DNA of 64,000 nt from Solibacillus palustris (GCF_022549215.1 NZ_JAKZFC010000003.1:344627-408626), one strand, 5' to 3'; shown: positions 54,386 to 63,960, counted from the stretch's first letter. The notes: generated by a model from the sequence alone, not told the origin. Made by a program: numbers and translations.

Positions 54386-55822
54386 TCAATTCTGTTTCAG
54401 CTCATTTAATTGCCTTCTAAGAAGTTTATTCGAACCATTTCTAGGTAAATTATTTACAAAATGAATTTTTTTAGGTTTTTTATAGCTCGCCAGATTCATT
54501 TCACAAAAATTCATCAATTGTTTTTCTGTGACAGGCGCTTTCAATACAACAAATGCTACGGGTACTTGTCCCCACTTAGCATCTTCAACCCCACATACTC
54601 CTGCTTCCTTCACTGCTTCATGTGCTAATAAAACATTTTCAATTTCAGCAGGATATATATTTTCACCGCCAGAAATGATTAAATCACTGCGACGATCCAC
54701 AACATACAAAAAGCCCTGTTCATCCAAATATCCCATATCGCCAGTATGAAGCCAGCCTTCGTTAGTCGTCGATTTATCTTTAAACTTCCCAATATACCGA
54801 GGCGTTACATGTGGGCCACGCACTAAAATTTCACCGATACCCTCTTCATTTGGCGCATCAATTGTTATTTGATTAAAAAATAATGGCTTTCCTGCTGAAC
54901 CAATCTTTAAAAACGCATCTTCGCTTGCTAATGTAGATGTTTGTGAGGATGTTTCAGTCATTCCATATGTTTGAGCTACACATAAATGGAGCGATTGTGC
55001 ACGCTGTAAGTAAGCTGCTGGAACAGGACCACCACCAGCAAGCATCGTTGTAAAATTTTGATGTGCTGTTAAATTTGCTTGTTCCATTTCCGCTAAAATA
55101 TTTTCGAGTGTTACAGCTACTACCGACATTTTCGTTACCAAGCCATTCGCAATTTCTTGTGCACAAGCTTGTGCATCGAATTTTTCATATAAACGTATTT
55201 TCATTCCATACAGCAATGAACGGACGATGATTGAAAAACCACTTATATGAAAAATCGGTACGGTGCATAGCCAAGCGTCTTGTTCAGTTAATCCTAAATT
55301 CAAAGCAGAGCTGACCGCGCTTGCACTATGGTTACCTACTGTCTGACATACACCTTTTGGAAAACCTGTTGTACCAGACGTATACATGATCGTCAACGCA
55401 AATTCATCGTTCCATTCCGACGCAATTTCAAATGGTTGTGGCTGGATTTTATGGAGCTCTGAAAATGATATTATTTTCACATTTGCTCCCAGTTTTTCAA
55501 GTTCCGAGTCTGCTACTAAAATCGCATCCACCTCTGCATCCGCAACTTGATAGCTCAACTCTTGCTTCGATAAACGACCATTTAGTAATACCATCTCACA
55601 CTGTGCTTGCATACAGGCATATAACACTTCAATCAGCTTAGGCGTGGATGGTGCTAAAACAGCTACACGTTTCCCTTTTAAAAGATGATATGCATTTAGT
55701 TTGTATGCTAGAATGACAGATTTTTCGTAGAGCTCCTGAAACGTCCACTGCTCATCATGAAAACTAACAGCAATTCGATTTGGTGTTAAATACGCACGTT
55801 GTTTTATCCAGTTTGGCTGCAT
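54386..55822 (-). CDS. menE: o-succinylbenzoate--CoA ligase
   Basis: Activates o-succinylbenzoate in menaquinone synthesis. 478 residues of the adenylate-forming family: 'IMYTSGTTGFPKGV' (ATP loop, about residue 150), 'AQTYGMTETSSQ' and 'GWLHTGDMGYLDEQG', 'KYKK'-like C-terminal 'SYKKPKKIHFV' with the catalytic Lys near 'NGSNKLLRR'. AAAGGAGG precedes ATG 55822. A terminator separates it from menB, so it may have its own promoter or depend on readthrough. Confidence 0.92.
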   Translation of the reverse strand: MQPNWIKQRAYLTPNRIAVSFHDEQWTFQELYEKSVILAYKLNAYHLLKGKRVAVLAPSTPKLIEVLYACMQAQCEMVLLNGRLSKQELSYQVADAEVDAILVADSELEKLGANVKIISFSELHKIQPQPFEIASEWNDEFALTIMYTSGTTGFPKGVCQTVGNHSASAVSSALNLGLTEQDAWLCTVPIFHISGFSIIVRSLLYGMKIRLYEKFDAQACAQEIANGLVTKMSVVAVTLENILAEMEQANLTAHQNFTTMLAGGGPVPAAYLQRAQSLHLCVAQTYGMTETSSQTSTLASEDAFLKIGSAGKPLFFNQITIDAPNEEGIGEILVRGPHVTPRYIGKFKDKSTTNEGWLHTGDMGYLDEQGFLYVVDRRSDLIISGGENIYPAEIENVLLAHEAVKEAGVCGVEDAKWGQVPVAFVVLKAPVTEKQLMNFCEMNLASYKKPKKIHFVNNLPRNGSNKLLRRQLNELKQN

Positions 55823-55842
55823 TTAAATTCCTCCTTTATACC

Positions 55843-55873
55843 AAAAAAAGAGCACACCTAAGTATGCTCTTTT
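55843..55873 (-). terminator. Terminator between menB and menE
   Basis: AAAAGAGCA/TGCTCTTTT stem, followed on the minus strand by T7. It lies after menB and before menE. Confidence 0.75.
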
Positions 55874-55892
55874 CCTGAAAATCACAAATGAA

Positions 55893-56717
55893 TCAAGGGA
55901 AACGTGGGAATTGACCGAAGTCAGGTTGACGTTTTTCCTTGAATGCGTCACGGCCTTCTTTTGCTTCATCTGTTGTATAGTAAAGAAGCGTCGCGTCACC
56001 AGCTAGTTGTTGGATACCAGCTAAGCCGTCTGTGTCTGCGTTCATGGCAGCTTTTAGGAAACGTAAAGCTGTTGGAGACATTTGTAACATCTCTTCACAC
56101 CATTTTACTGTTTCATCTTCTAACTCTGCGTAAGGAACAACTGTGTTTACTAAGCCCATTTCAAGTGCTTGTTGCGCATCGTATTGACGGCATAAGTACC
56201 AGATTTCGCGCGCTTTTTTATGTCCTACGATACGAGCTAAGTAACCAGAACCGTAACCAGCGTCGAATGAACCTACTTTTGGTCCTGTTTGACCGAAGCG
56301 AGCATTTTCAGCAGCAATTGTTAAGTCACATACTACGTGTAGTACGTGGCCGCCACCGATTGCATAACCTGCAACCATTGCTACTACTGGCTTAGGAATT
56401 TTACGGATTAATGTTTGTAAATCTAAAACGTTTAAACGAGGAATGTTGTCGTCGCCTACATAACCACCGTTACCGCGTACTTTTTGGTCTCCACCTGAGC
56501 AGAATGCATGCTCGCCTTCACCTGTTAAAATAATTACGCCAACGCGCTCATCATCACGTGCACGTGTGAAAGCGTCGATCATTTCCGCTGTTGTTTTTGG
56601 ACGGAATGCGTTGCGAACTTCTGGACGGTTAATCGTAATTTTTGCGATCCCGTTATAGAACTCATACTTAATGTCTTCATAAGTATGTAAAGTTGTCCAT
56701 AGACGTTGCTTTGTCAT
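55893..56717 (-). CDS. menB: 1,4-dihydroxy-2-naphthoyl-CoA synthase
   Basis: Crotonase-fold enzyme closing the naphthoate ring. 274 residues; '[18 protein letters not shown]' oxyanion/disordered loop, '[19 protein letters not shown]' and '[16 protein letters not shown]' are typical. TAGGGGGAAC precedes ATG 56717. A TATAAT at 56753-56748 in the 77-bp gap could give it a second promoter. Confidence 0.97.
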   Translation of the reverse strand: MTKQRLWTTLHTYEDIKYEFYNGIAKITINRPEVRNAFRPKTTAEMIDAFTRARDDERVGVIILTGEGEHAFCSGGDQKVRGNGGYVGDDNIPRLNVLDLQTLIRKIPKPVVAMVAGYAIGGGHVLHVVCDLTIAAENARFGQTGPKVGSFDAGYGSGYLARIVGHKKAREIWYLCRQYDAQQALEMGLVNTVVPYAELEDETVKWCEEMLQMSPTALRFLKAAMNADTDGLAGIQQLAGDATLLYYTTDEAKEGRDAFKEKRQPDFGQFPRFP

Positions 56718-56794
56718 CGATAGTTCCCCCTATTTTTCAATATGCTTATTATAAGCAATTACTAAGTATTAACTTAAGTTTTCATGAACAAAAG

Positions 56795-57604
56795 TTAAAT
56801 CATTTCCTCTACTATTGTAGCAAACTTTAGAGGATTTTCCACATGAATTGCGTGTCCAACCTCTGGAATTGTGAGATGTTTTGCATGAATGAGCGAGTTT
56901 TGCATTTTTTGATTAAGCGCAACAAACTTTTCATCAAGCTCACCAGTAAACAAAGTGACGGCTATTGGCAATGTAGCTAAATCATCCCATAGATTAGGCA
57001 TGACACCTGTACCCATACCGCGCAGACTATTTGCTAAACCGATTGCCCGTTGCAGTAAGCGCTCGGTGCGAATTTCCTGCTGTACTTCATTTGTCAGTAA
57101 TTTCTGAGAGGCAAAAAGCGGAATGTTCTCCCATTTGTCGACAAATGATTCGATACCCTTTTGCAGGATTATCTCGGCTAATTGGTCATCCGCTTGTTTA
57201 CGTGCCGCGCGCTCTTCTGCTTGCACTAATCCTGGTGAGGCACTTTCTAATAGCAAATGCTCCATATTTTGCGGGTGCTTCACTGCATAGCTTAATGCCA
57301 CACGCCCGCCCATGGAATAGCCGAGCAGTGCAAATTTTTGCACATTTAACTGCTGAAATAGTCCATGCAACATATCCACTTGAAATGCCATTGAATACGC
57401 TTCGATGTTTTCAGGTGCAGACGTCTCACCATGCCCGATTAAATCCACCATAATACAGCGCACAGAAGTCGGTAAAGCCTGTACAACATGCTGCCACGTC
57501 TTTGTACTGCCAGTAAAACCATGCAAGAGCACGAGCGTTTTTGTCCCTTGTGGATTTACCTCCTCCACAAATACATCGAGCCCGTTTACAGCATATCGAG
57601 CCAT
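56795..57604 (-). CDS. menH: 2-succinyl-6-hydroxy-2,4-cyclohexadiene-1-carboxylate synthase
   Basis: 269-residue alpha/beta hydrolase that removes pyruvate from the MenD product. 'LLHGFTGSTKTW' oxyanion loop, nucleophile Ser in 'LLGYSMGGRVAL' (about residue 96), Asp in 'FTGELDEKF' and His in 'EVGHAIHVE'. It overlaps the menD end by 19 bp. Confidence 0.93.
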   Translation of the reverse strand: MARYAVNGLDVFVEEVNPQGTKTLVLLHGFTGSTKTWQHVVQALPTSVRCIMVDLIGHGETSAPENIEAYSMAFQVDMLHGLFQQLNVQKFALLGYSMGGRVALSYAVKHPQNMEHLLLESASPGLVQAEERAARKQADDQLAEIILQKGIESFVDKWENIPLFASQKLLTNEVQQEIRTERLLQRAIGLANSLRGMGTGVMPNLWDDLATLPIAVTLFTGELDEKFVALNQKMQNSLIHAKHLTIPEVGHAIHVENPLKFATIVEEMI

Positions 57605-59319
57605 TGCTCAATCACCTCGTTAATGCGTGTCCATAATGCGCGGTGTTCTTTTACATTTTCCTCACGATTTGTAAATACTTCGATTAATTTTAATGATTGC
57701 TGTTTTTCTGAAGTTATCGTCGCTAAAAATTGCTCTTTTGATGTGACTTTCACATACTCCATATCATACATTGTTGCTACTTGCTCGAACGCTAATGCAG
57801 TCGGAGTACCAAATAATTCCTCATAATGCGCTTCTACTTTCGCTTGTGGTAAGTATGAGAAGATACCGCCACCATCATTATTTAACACGATAACCGTTAG
57901 ATCACAGTCTTGATAGCGACTTGCGACAAAGGCATTGGCATCATGTAAAAACGCTAAATCACCAATTAATAAATACGTTTTACGATTCGCTCGACCATTA
58001 CTAAAGCCAAGTGCTGTCGACGTGACACCGTCAATTCCGTTTGTACCACGATTCGCAAACACTTGAATATCATTATTCAGAACAGGTAAAAACGTATCAA
58101 TATCACGAATTGGCATGCTGCTACTAACAAAGATGTCTGTGCCTTCATGTAAGCTTTCTAGCATCAACTGCACATAGGCCCCTTCATCATTCGCTGTTTG
58201 ACCATACTTCGCAATTGCATCTGCCGCTAGTAAATCCGCCGTTTTCCAAAATTCAATATATGCAAGCTCTGTCTCAACATGGCTTATTTCGATTTCACTT
58301 AACCACTCACCAGGTAAGGCATGAATAAAGTGCGTCGAACTATGCGTTGAATCACGGAACATCGGGTCTTCATCGATAACGATGTAATGCAGCGGATTCG
58401 ATTGTGCAATAAACTGCATTAAAAATTTCGATATAGGCTGTGCGCCAAAGCGAATAACTGTTTGCGGACGAACATTGCGTTTAAAGCGTTCGTTTTTCAT
58501 TAACGCATCATATGTAGTAATCGCGAATACTTGGCAATCTTCTGGCACTTCGGTACGTAAATTCGATAAGCTTTCAATCATCACAGGCCATTTCAGCTCA
58601 CGTACAAAATTCCATAAAGCCTTTGTATCAGTCCCTAGCGGTAGCTCGCCAACAATGATAATTCCGTTTTTCGTTTGCTCAATAATTGATGTAAATTCTG
58701 CCAGCGTTTGTTTAGATGGTGTTAAGTCATTTGTAAAGCTTTTAACAAAACTTACACGTTGTAATTGCGTTTTAAAATCAATGACTAACGGCTCACGAAA
58801 CGGTATATTTAAATGCACTGGTCCAAATGGTGCTGTCGTTGCAATCGTAACCGCACGTACCGTATGACGCTCAATATATGGCAAGGTTTGTGGTGCCTCA
58901 TCCGGAATCGGGAACTCCGCCGACCATTTGACATTTTCACCATATAAACGGACTTGGTTAATCGTTTGCGGTGCACCGACTTCACGTAATTCATGTGGAC
59001 GATCTGCAGTTAGTACAATTAATGGTACACGTGCATATTTCGCTTCAACAATGGCTGGATAGTAATTGGCTCCTGCTGTTCCAGATGTACATAATAAAAC
59101 AACGGGTTTTGCCGTCGCCTTTGCTAAACCTAATGCATAGAAGCCAGCTGCGCGTTCATCAACTTGACGGTGCAAAGTAAGTTCTTTTGTTGAAGCAAAG
59201 GCATAGGCAAGCGGTGTTGAGCGCGAACCTGGACTCACAACAACTTGCTCCACACCTGATGCAACAAGTGACGCGACAATTTGGTACACATAATTTGATA
59301 ACACTTCACGTTCATTCAT
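57586..59319 (-). CDS. menD: SEPHCHC synthase MenD
   Basis: 577-residue thiamine-diphosphate enzyme joining isochorismate and 2-oxoglutarate. 'VVSPGSRSTPLAYAF', 'DERAAGFYALGLAK' (ThDP Glu region) and the ThDP/Mg motif 'LIGDLAFLHDANAF ... NNDGGGIF' are present. AGGGGGAC precedes ATG 59319, which overlaps the end of menF by 8 bp. Confidence 0.96.
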   Translation of the reverse strand: MNEREVLSNYVYQIVASLVASGVEQVVVSPGSRSTPLAYAFASTKELTLHRQVDERAAGFYALGLAKATAKPVVLLCTSGTAGANYYPAIVEAKYARVPLIVLTADRPHELREVGAPQTINQVRLYGENVKWSAEFPIPDEAPQTLPYIERHTVRAVTIATTAPFGPVHLNIPFREPLVIDFKTQLQRVSFVKSFTNDLTPSKQTLAEFTSIIEQTKNGIIIVGELPLGTDTKALWNFVRELKWPVMIESLSNLRTEVPEDCQVFAITTYDALMKNERFKRNVRPQTVIRFGAQPISKFLMQFIAQSNPLHYIVIDEDPMFRDSTHSSTHFIHALPGEWLSEIEISHVETELAYIEFWKTADLLAADAIAKYGQTANDEGAYVQLMLESLHEGTDIFVSSSMPIRDIDTFLPVLNNDIQVFANRGTNGIDGVTSTALGFSNGRANRKTYLLIGDLAFLHDANAFVASRYQDCDLTVIVLNNDGGGIFSYLPQAKVEAHYEELFGTPTALAFEQVATMYDMEYVKVTSKEQFLATITSEKQQSLKLIEVFTNREENVKEHRALWTRINEVIEQWLDML

Positions 59320-60694
59320 GTAATTGTCCCCCTAGAGCTCGTAGCATTGGTCTGAATTTCACTAGCGTTTCTTCGTATTCTGATTGCGGCTTTGAGTCAG
59401 CAACAATGCCACCACCCGCGTATAGATAAGCTTTATCTTGCACAAGAGCTGCTGAGCGAATCGCAACTGCAAATTCCCCATTGCCATCTGCGTCTAACCA
59501 ACCAATTGGTGCTGCATATAGCCCACGGTTCATCGGTTCATATTGACGAATGATGTGCATTGCCGCTTCACGGGGTACGCCACCTAGTGCTGGTGTTGGG
59601 TGTAAATGCTTTACAAGCTGTAAAATCGTTGCGTCGTCATTGAGTTGTCCTTCTACTGGTGTGTATAAATGCTGAATATCCCGGATTTTTAATAACTTCG
59701 GTCCATTCGGAATTTTGACGTCACGACAATTTTTTTCAAATGTATCTGTAATCATTTCTACTACATAATGATGCTCACCACGATTTTTCGCATCATTTAG
59801 TAAGCTATTGCCCAATGCTTCATCTTGTTCGGCTGTTTGTCCGCGCTTAATAGAGCCAGCAACACATGATGAAAACGCTCGTCCGTTATTTACCTTCACT
59901 AGGCGTTCAGGTGATGCCCCGTAAAACAACATATTCTCATGCTCCAAACCAAATAAAAAGCTTTCTGGCTGTTCATGTACCACATGCGATAAAATTTGTG
60001 GAGAAGTAATTGCTTCCTCAAATTGCAATGCTAGAGAACGCGCAATGACAACCTTTTGCGCCTCATTTGCTTTAATTAAAGTCGTTACTTGGTCAATTGA
60101 TTGTAAATATTCTTCTTTAAACGGTTCTGCATAGCTAATCATTGTTGGCTTCGTATAGGTTTTTACTTCTTTCACCTGTGCAGCATGAATCAGTTCGTCA
60201 CGTTCTTTACGTAGCGTTTCAAATGTTTGTGCACTATTTGTTTCATTTGTAATTAGATTGATCGTTACAAACGCTTGATCATTACGAATAACTAATTGAT
60301 GTGATGCCACTGTAAAATAGCTTTGCGGAAATTTCGCCCATTCACCAGCCACTTCGTTTTGTGGGTCAAATGTAAAACCACCAAATAAAATCGGTTGCAG
60401 GTGTTGGTCTTCTTGCACTATTTGACTTGTTAACTGTTTCCACTCGCTTTCCACATGGTCAAAACGCTTTGTTCCTTTATTATTTTCAATTTTATAGGCA
60501 TGTCCTAAACCCACTAATGTGAATGTTTTCTCACGATTTTGCCAAAAATTACGTTTCCCTTTATATTTCGCCTCGCCTGCAGCAAAGAATGCCAGTGCCG
60601 ATAAGCGACTAACTTCGATTGTTTCCATATAAAAAATTTGCTTTGAATTCGAGCCTACTTCGATTTCAGTGGCATTGTACCACTTGTGTTGCAT
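59312..60694 (-). CDS. menF: Menaquinone-specific isochorismate synthase
   Basis: 460 residues, chorismate-binding family. The C-terminal domain carries 'KVVIARSLALQFEE', 'GASPERLVKV', 'AGSIKRGQTAEQDEAL' and 'PTPALGGVPREAAM', the isochorismate synthase set with the Lys base and metal Glu. ATG 60694 follows CGGAGGG; the ATG six codons up contains that site. First gene of menF-D-H-B. Confidence 0.94.
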   Translation of the reverse strand: MQHKWYNATEIEVGSNSKQIFYMETIEVSRLSALAFFAAGEAKYKGKRNFWQNREKTFTLVGLGHAYKIENNKGTKRFDHVESEWKQLTSQIVQEDQHLQPILFGGFTFDPQNEVAGEWAKFPQSYFTVASHQLVIRNDQAFVTINLITNETNSAQTFETLRKERDELIHAAQVKEVKTYTKPTMISYAEPFKEEYLQSIDQVTTLIKANEAQKVVIARSLALQFEEAITSPQILSHVVHEQPESFLFGLEHENMLFYGASPERLVKVNNGRAFSSCVAGSIKRGQTAEQDEALGNSLLNDAKNRGEHHYVVEMITDTFEKNCRDVKIPNGPKLLKIRDIQHLYTPVEGQLNDDATILQLVKHLHPTPALGGVPREAAMHIIRQYEPMNRGLYAAPIGWLDADGNGEFAVAIRSAALVQDKAYLYAGGGIVADSKPQSEYEETLVKFRPMLRALGGQLHE

Positions 60695-60938
60695 GAAAAT
60701 TCCCTCCGTCATGTTGCAAATTCACTAGTATGATGCAAGTTGCGTTTTTTATTTCAAAAACACGTTTTATCTTTTAAATATTTGCTCATTTCATTTGCGT
60801 TCGTTCTATAAATAATGCCTTTTCTATCATACCATTTTTCGTACGAACGTTACATGTATTCACACTCCCCTCTGTTCTTTTTGTTTCTTTTTCGATACAA
60901 TAATGAAAGATTGTTTTCAAGTTAGGAGAGTTTTTACT
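60695..60938. other. Divergent spacer between menF and menA
   Basis: Holds both men promoters. TACAAT at 60895-60900 is a possible -10 for menA. CGTACGAACG and GTTCGTTC motifs (60798-60850) repeat in opposite directions but match no operator I know. Confidence 0.4.
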
Positions 60939-61856
60939 ATGACAAAAGTCATTGAAGCGGACAAAGGCTTTAAAGTTTGGTGGCATTTGACACGCCCTCA
61001 TACATTAACCGCCTCTTTTGTTCCTGTACTTTTAGGAACAGCGATTGCCCTTGCAATCAATCATGAAACGATTAATTTTGGGCTGTTTTTGGCCATGCTT
61101 ATCGCAAGTATGCTAATTCAAGCAGCAACTAATATGTTTAATGAATACTACGACTATAAACTTGGTTTAGACAATGAACATTCCGTTGGTATTGGTGGGA
61201 CAATTGTTCGTCACGGCGTAGCACCAAAAACGATTATGATTATCGCATTAACGTTTTACTTCATTGCGATGCTATTAGGAATTTACATTTGTGCAATGAC
61301 TTCTTGGTGGCTAGTTGCAGTTGGACTCGTATGTATGCTAATTGGCTATCTTTACACAGGTGGACCTTATCCGATTGCTTATTCTCCCTTTGGTGAGCTT
61401 GTATCAGGGGCAGTAATGGGAATGGGCATTGTGTTAATTGCATTTTTTATCCAAACAAAAGAAGTAACAATAGAAGCAATCCTCATTTCAGTACCAAGTA
61501 TGATTTTAGTTGGGGCGATTATGCTATCGAATAATATTCGTGATATCGTCGGAGATACGGAAGGCGGACGTAAAACGATGGCCATTTTAGTTGGGCGTCA
61601 TAACGCAGTAACGATTTTAGCTACGTTCTTTATCATTTCTTATTTATGGATTATCGCTTTAGTCATCTTCACCCCATTATCAGTTTGGGCATTACTTGTG
61701 TTATTAAGCATCAAAAAACCCATTCAAGCGATTAAATTATTCCGCGCAAAAGAAAAGCCATTAGAAGTTATGCCTGCTATGAAATATACGGCGCAAACAA
61801 ATACGATTTTTGGTTTCCTTTTAGCGATTGGACTGTTAGCTTCATATCTTTTATAA
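60939..61856 (+). CDS. menA: 1,4-dihydroxy-2-naphthoate polyprenyltransferase
   Basis: 305 residues, about nine membrane segments, UbiA family; attaches the prenyl chain to DHNA. The first Asp-rich motif is 'NMFNEYYDYKLGLDNEH' (about residue 70) and the second 'NNIRDIVGDTEGGRKT'. I start at ATG 60939, after AGGAGAG, because the 12 codons upstream precede that site. Divergent from menF, as in Bacillus. Confidence 0.95.
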   Translation: MTKVIEADKGFKVWWHLTRPHTLTASFVPVLLGTAIALAINHETINFGLFLAMLIASMLIQAATNMFNEYYDYKLGLDNEHSVGIGGTIVRHGVAPKTIMIIALTFYFIAMLLGIYICAMTSWWLVAVGLVCMLIGYLYTGGPYPIAYSPFGELVSGAVMGMGIVLIAFFIQTKEVTIEAILISVPSMILVGAIMLSNNIRDIVGDTEGGRKTMAILVGRHNAVTILATFFIISYLWIIALVIFTPLSVWALLVLLSIKKPIQAIKLFRAKEKPLEVMPAMKYTAQTNTIFGFLLAIGLLASYLL

Positions 61857-61860
61857 CAAC

Positions 61861-61905
61861 AAAAGCTGTTCAGGGCGTCTTTTATTACGCCTTGAACAGC
61901 TTTTT
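61861..61905 (+). terminator. Terminator of menA
   Basis: AAAAGCTGTTCAGGGCGT/ACGCCTTGAACAGCTTTT stem with one G-U pair and T5. Confidence 0.9.
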
Positions 61906-61908
61906 AAC

Positions 61909-62036
61909 TTACTTCAGTAGAAATAGGGTAACCTCCAAAACAAGAGCGCCGAGCTGTAATTGCTGCTTGTTCATATGAAGCCCATCTTTGGCCTTTAATT
62001 CATTATTGCCCTTATCGAAGTTATTAATTATTTCGC
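61909..62036 (-). pseudogene. Possible remnant of an SGNH/GDSL hydrolase C-terminus
   Basis: The minus strand is open for about 45 codons and ends TAA at 61909; it reads ...EIINNFDKGNNELKAKDGLH then MNKQQLQLGALVLEVTLFLL. The 'DGLHxN-x-x-G/Q' pattern is like the catalytic Asp-x-x-His motif near the end of SGNH hydrolases. The rest of the gene is absent. Short, so uncertain. Confidence 0.35.
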
Positions 62037-62792
62037 TTATAGTTTTGAATAAGCAACAATGGCATCATATAAAAATTGTGTCGCCCCTTGCCCAACGCGG
62101 CTATCATAATAATTTGTAAATCGCTCATCATAAATATACATTTGTGCCAAACCGGCATGTGCTTCTTTCGTATATTTCGCCCAATAAAAGCTTAGCCAGC
62201 GTTTATGCAGTTCCGCTACTTCCATTGCAATATCGGTTGCTGCATCACCGCTTGCTAACGCTTCCTTTAATCGAGCAAATAGTTGCTGCTCGAGCTGTTG
62301 TACTGCTTCATATTGTGCCTCTGTCATTTGCCTTAATTTATTATTGCTATCTTTAACCATTTCCTCCCCATATTTCTCACGGATTTCTTGCCCGTAAGCT
62401 TGTTCATTATCTTCAATTAACTTATTTTTAAATGCTTCAAATTTTTGTTCGTTTGTCATCGTTCTTTCCCCTTCCATCGTTTGTATCGTTTTTTCAATTG
62501 CCTCAAGTAGGCCATCTAAATAATTTCTCTTTTGCTCAAGTAGCGTCTGCTGATTTATTAGCGCTTCTTTCACATTAAAGTTTTTGTCCTCGAGCAACGC
62601 TTTAATCTGCTCTAATTTAAAATCCAGTTCGCGATAAAACAAAATTTGCTGTAAGCGGTCAATATCACATTGATTATATTGACGGTAGCCATTTTGCTCT
62701 ACCATTGAAGGCTTTAACAGACCAATTTCATCGTAGTATCTGAGCGTGCGTGCACTCACACCCGATAGTTTTACTAACTCATTAATAAGCAT
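62037..62792 (-). CDS. MerR-family regulator, TipA/Mta-like
   Basis: 251 residues: N-terminal MerR winged helix ('MLINELVKLSGVSARTLRYYDEIGLL'), long dimerisation helix (about residues 75-110), and a C-terminal TipAS-type domain ('ERFTNYYDSRVGQGATQFLYDAI') that binds drugs or peptides in relatives. I start at ATG 62792, after GGGGTGATGAC; the 63 upstream codons lack a start signal. A promoter with a 19-bp spacer upstream indicates autoregulation. Confidence 0.9.
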   Translation of the reverse strand: MLINELVKLSGVSARTLRYYDEIGLLKPSMVEQNGYRQYNQCDIDRLQQILFYRELDFKLEQIKALLEDKNFNVKEALINQQTLLEQKRNYLDGLLEAIEKTIQTMEGERTMTNEQKFEAFKNKLIEDNEQAYGQEIREKYGEEMVKDSNNKLRQMTEAQYEAVQQLEQQLFARLKEALASGDAATDIAMEVAELHKRWLSFYWAKYTKEAHAGLAQMYIYDERFTNYYDSRVGQGATQFLYDAIVAYSKL

Positions 62793-62811
62793 GTCATCAC
62801 CCCTATGTAGT

Positions 62812-62842
62812 ACTATAAAGTGTAACGTAACGTAAAGGTCAA
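62812..62842 (-). promoter_or_regulatory. MerR-type promoter/operator of the regulator gene
   Basis: TTGACC (62842-62837), 19-bp spacer and TATAGT (62817-62812). The spacer holds 'TTTACGTTACGTTACACTT' with ACGT repeats. The stretched spacer is the hallmark of MerR-activated promoters. Confidence 0.8.
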
Positions 62843-62913
62843 TACGAAATAATAATTTATTTTTGACCTTTTTTATGCACTCCATTCTCTTACATATAGA
62901 AGAGGTGGACAAA

Positions 62914-63264
62914 ATGAATGTATCCCGGCTTGTGAAGAAAGCAAAACGCGGCAGTAAAGATGCTCTCGTACAGCTTATCATGCAAGACAGCTACCCTAAA
63001 GAATTACAAATTTTAAGTATTACTAAACAAAATGACTATACAGAATTAACCATCCGTTCCGAAGCAGATGTGATTTACGTTAAGGTAACGCTCCAAACAA
63101 CAAAAGGCTCCGTACCATTGCAAACAACTAAAGGTTTTTACGATGACGGCAGCTCCACCCGCACTTTACTATTTGAAACAACAGATGAAGCAATAAAGCT
63201 AATGATAGAAAATATGTACTTCTTCGATCAACAAAACGATAGAATCAACATCCCTATTAACTAA
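62914..63264 (+). CDS. Fusion remnant: ECF sigma N-terminus joined to anti-sigma-like C-terminus
   Basis: 116 residues. Residues 1-24 (MNVSRLVKKAKRGSKDALVQ LIMQ) match the first helix of ECF sigma factors. From about residue 27 the sequence changes to 'KELQILSITKQNDYTELTI', 'VKVTLQTTKG' and 'LLFETTDEAIKLMIENMYF', the style of the extracytoplasmic C-terminus of DUF4179-type anti-sigma proteins. Sigma and anti-sigma genes are usually adjacent in that order, so one in-frame deletion would give this product. There is no complete sigma region 2 or 4 and no membrane segment. AAGAGGTGG precedes ATG 62914, so it may still be translated. Confidence 0.65.
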   Translation: MNVSRLVKKAKRGSKDALVQLIMQDSYPKELQILSITKQNDYTELTIRSEADVIYVKVTLQTTKGSVPLQTTKGFYDDGSSTRTLLFETTDEAIKLMIENMYFFDQQNDRINIPIN

Positions 63265-63265
63265 C

Positions 63266-63308
63266 AAAAGCACAGTCATGAAGTTGTTTATTTCATGACT
63301 GTGCTTTT
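63266..63308. terminator. Bidirectional terminator before the Nudix gene
   Basis: AAAAGCACAGTCATGAA with its exact complement, loop of nine bases, T-run on the right. Confidence 0.9.
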
Positions 63309-63926
63309 TTATTTCATCAATGCTTGAAGCTTATCAGTAAATGGTTTTAAATAATTTTGAGGGAGTGCTTGCATATCAGCTAAGCTAATTTCCTGACTAC
63401 CACTCACTTTTTCATCCCCTTGATAGTAATAGCCTGTCACCAATGCACTTGTAATGGTGTCATTAGATAAATTAAAGAAATCCTGCAATCTCATATAATA
63501 CATACCATCTAATTCTTCTCGTTGAATTTGAAATGTATCCAATCCATTTGTTATTTCATAAATAAACACATTTGCAAACTCATAATCTTTAATAATTTCA
63601 TTATATATCTTATAAGGAATGACCCCTAACGCTTTTAGCTCTTCAAAAGCTATATTTATCCCCAATTCCTCATGCAGCTCTCTCACACCATCTAAAATCG
63701 TTTCTGTCGCTAATAAATGCCCTGCTGCTGTTATATCAAATTGATTTGGATAATCTTTTTTCAACTTACTGCGCAATTGTAAATAGATCATCCATTCATC
63801 TTCTATTTTTTCTATTACCCAGCAATGAAACACTTCATGCCAATACCCCTTAGCATGTACTTCGTCACGTATTGCTTCACCAATCTTATGATAATGTTCA
63901 TCAAAAATTGCCAAGCGTTCTATCAT
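63309..63926 (-). CDS. Nudix hydrolase, isopentenyl-diphosphate-isomerase-like
   Basis: 205 residues. Nudix box 'GHLLATETILDGVRELHEELGI' (about residues 71-92) is complete, and the N-terminal 'GYWHEVFHCWVIE' is typical of the IPP-isomerase-like Nudix subgroup. Substrate unknown. ATG 63926 follows GAGGCGG; a GTG nine bases upstream is possible. Confidence 0.87.
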   Translation of the reverse strand: MIERLAIFDEHYHKIGEAIRDEVHAKGYWHEVFHCWVIEKIEDEWMIYLQLRSKLKKDYPNQFDITAAGHLLATETILDGVRELHEELGINIAFEELKALGVIPYKIYNEIIKDYEFANVFIYEITNGLDTFQIQREELDGMYYMRLQDFFNLSNDTITSALVTGYYYQGDEKVSGSQEISLADMQALPQNYLKPFTDKLQALMK

Positions 63927-63960
63927 CCGACTCACCGCCTCTTTAATTATGCGTATTAAA

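Noticed and set aside
62037..62981. MerR-like protein starting at 62981
   Set aside because: The 63 extra codons cross the promoter and start of the divergent gene; MLINEL is the normal MerR start.
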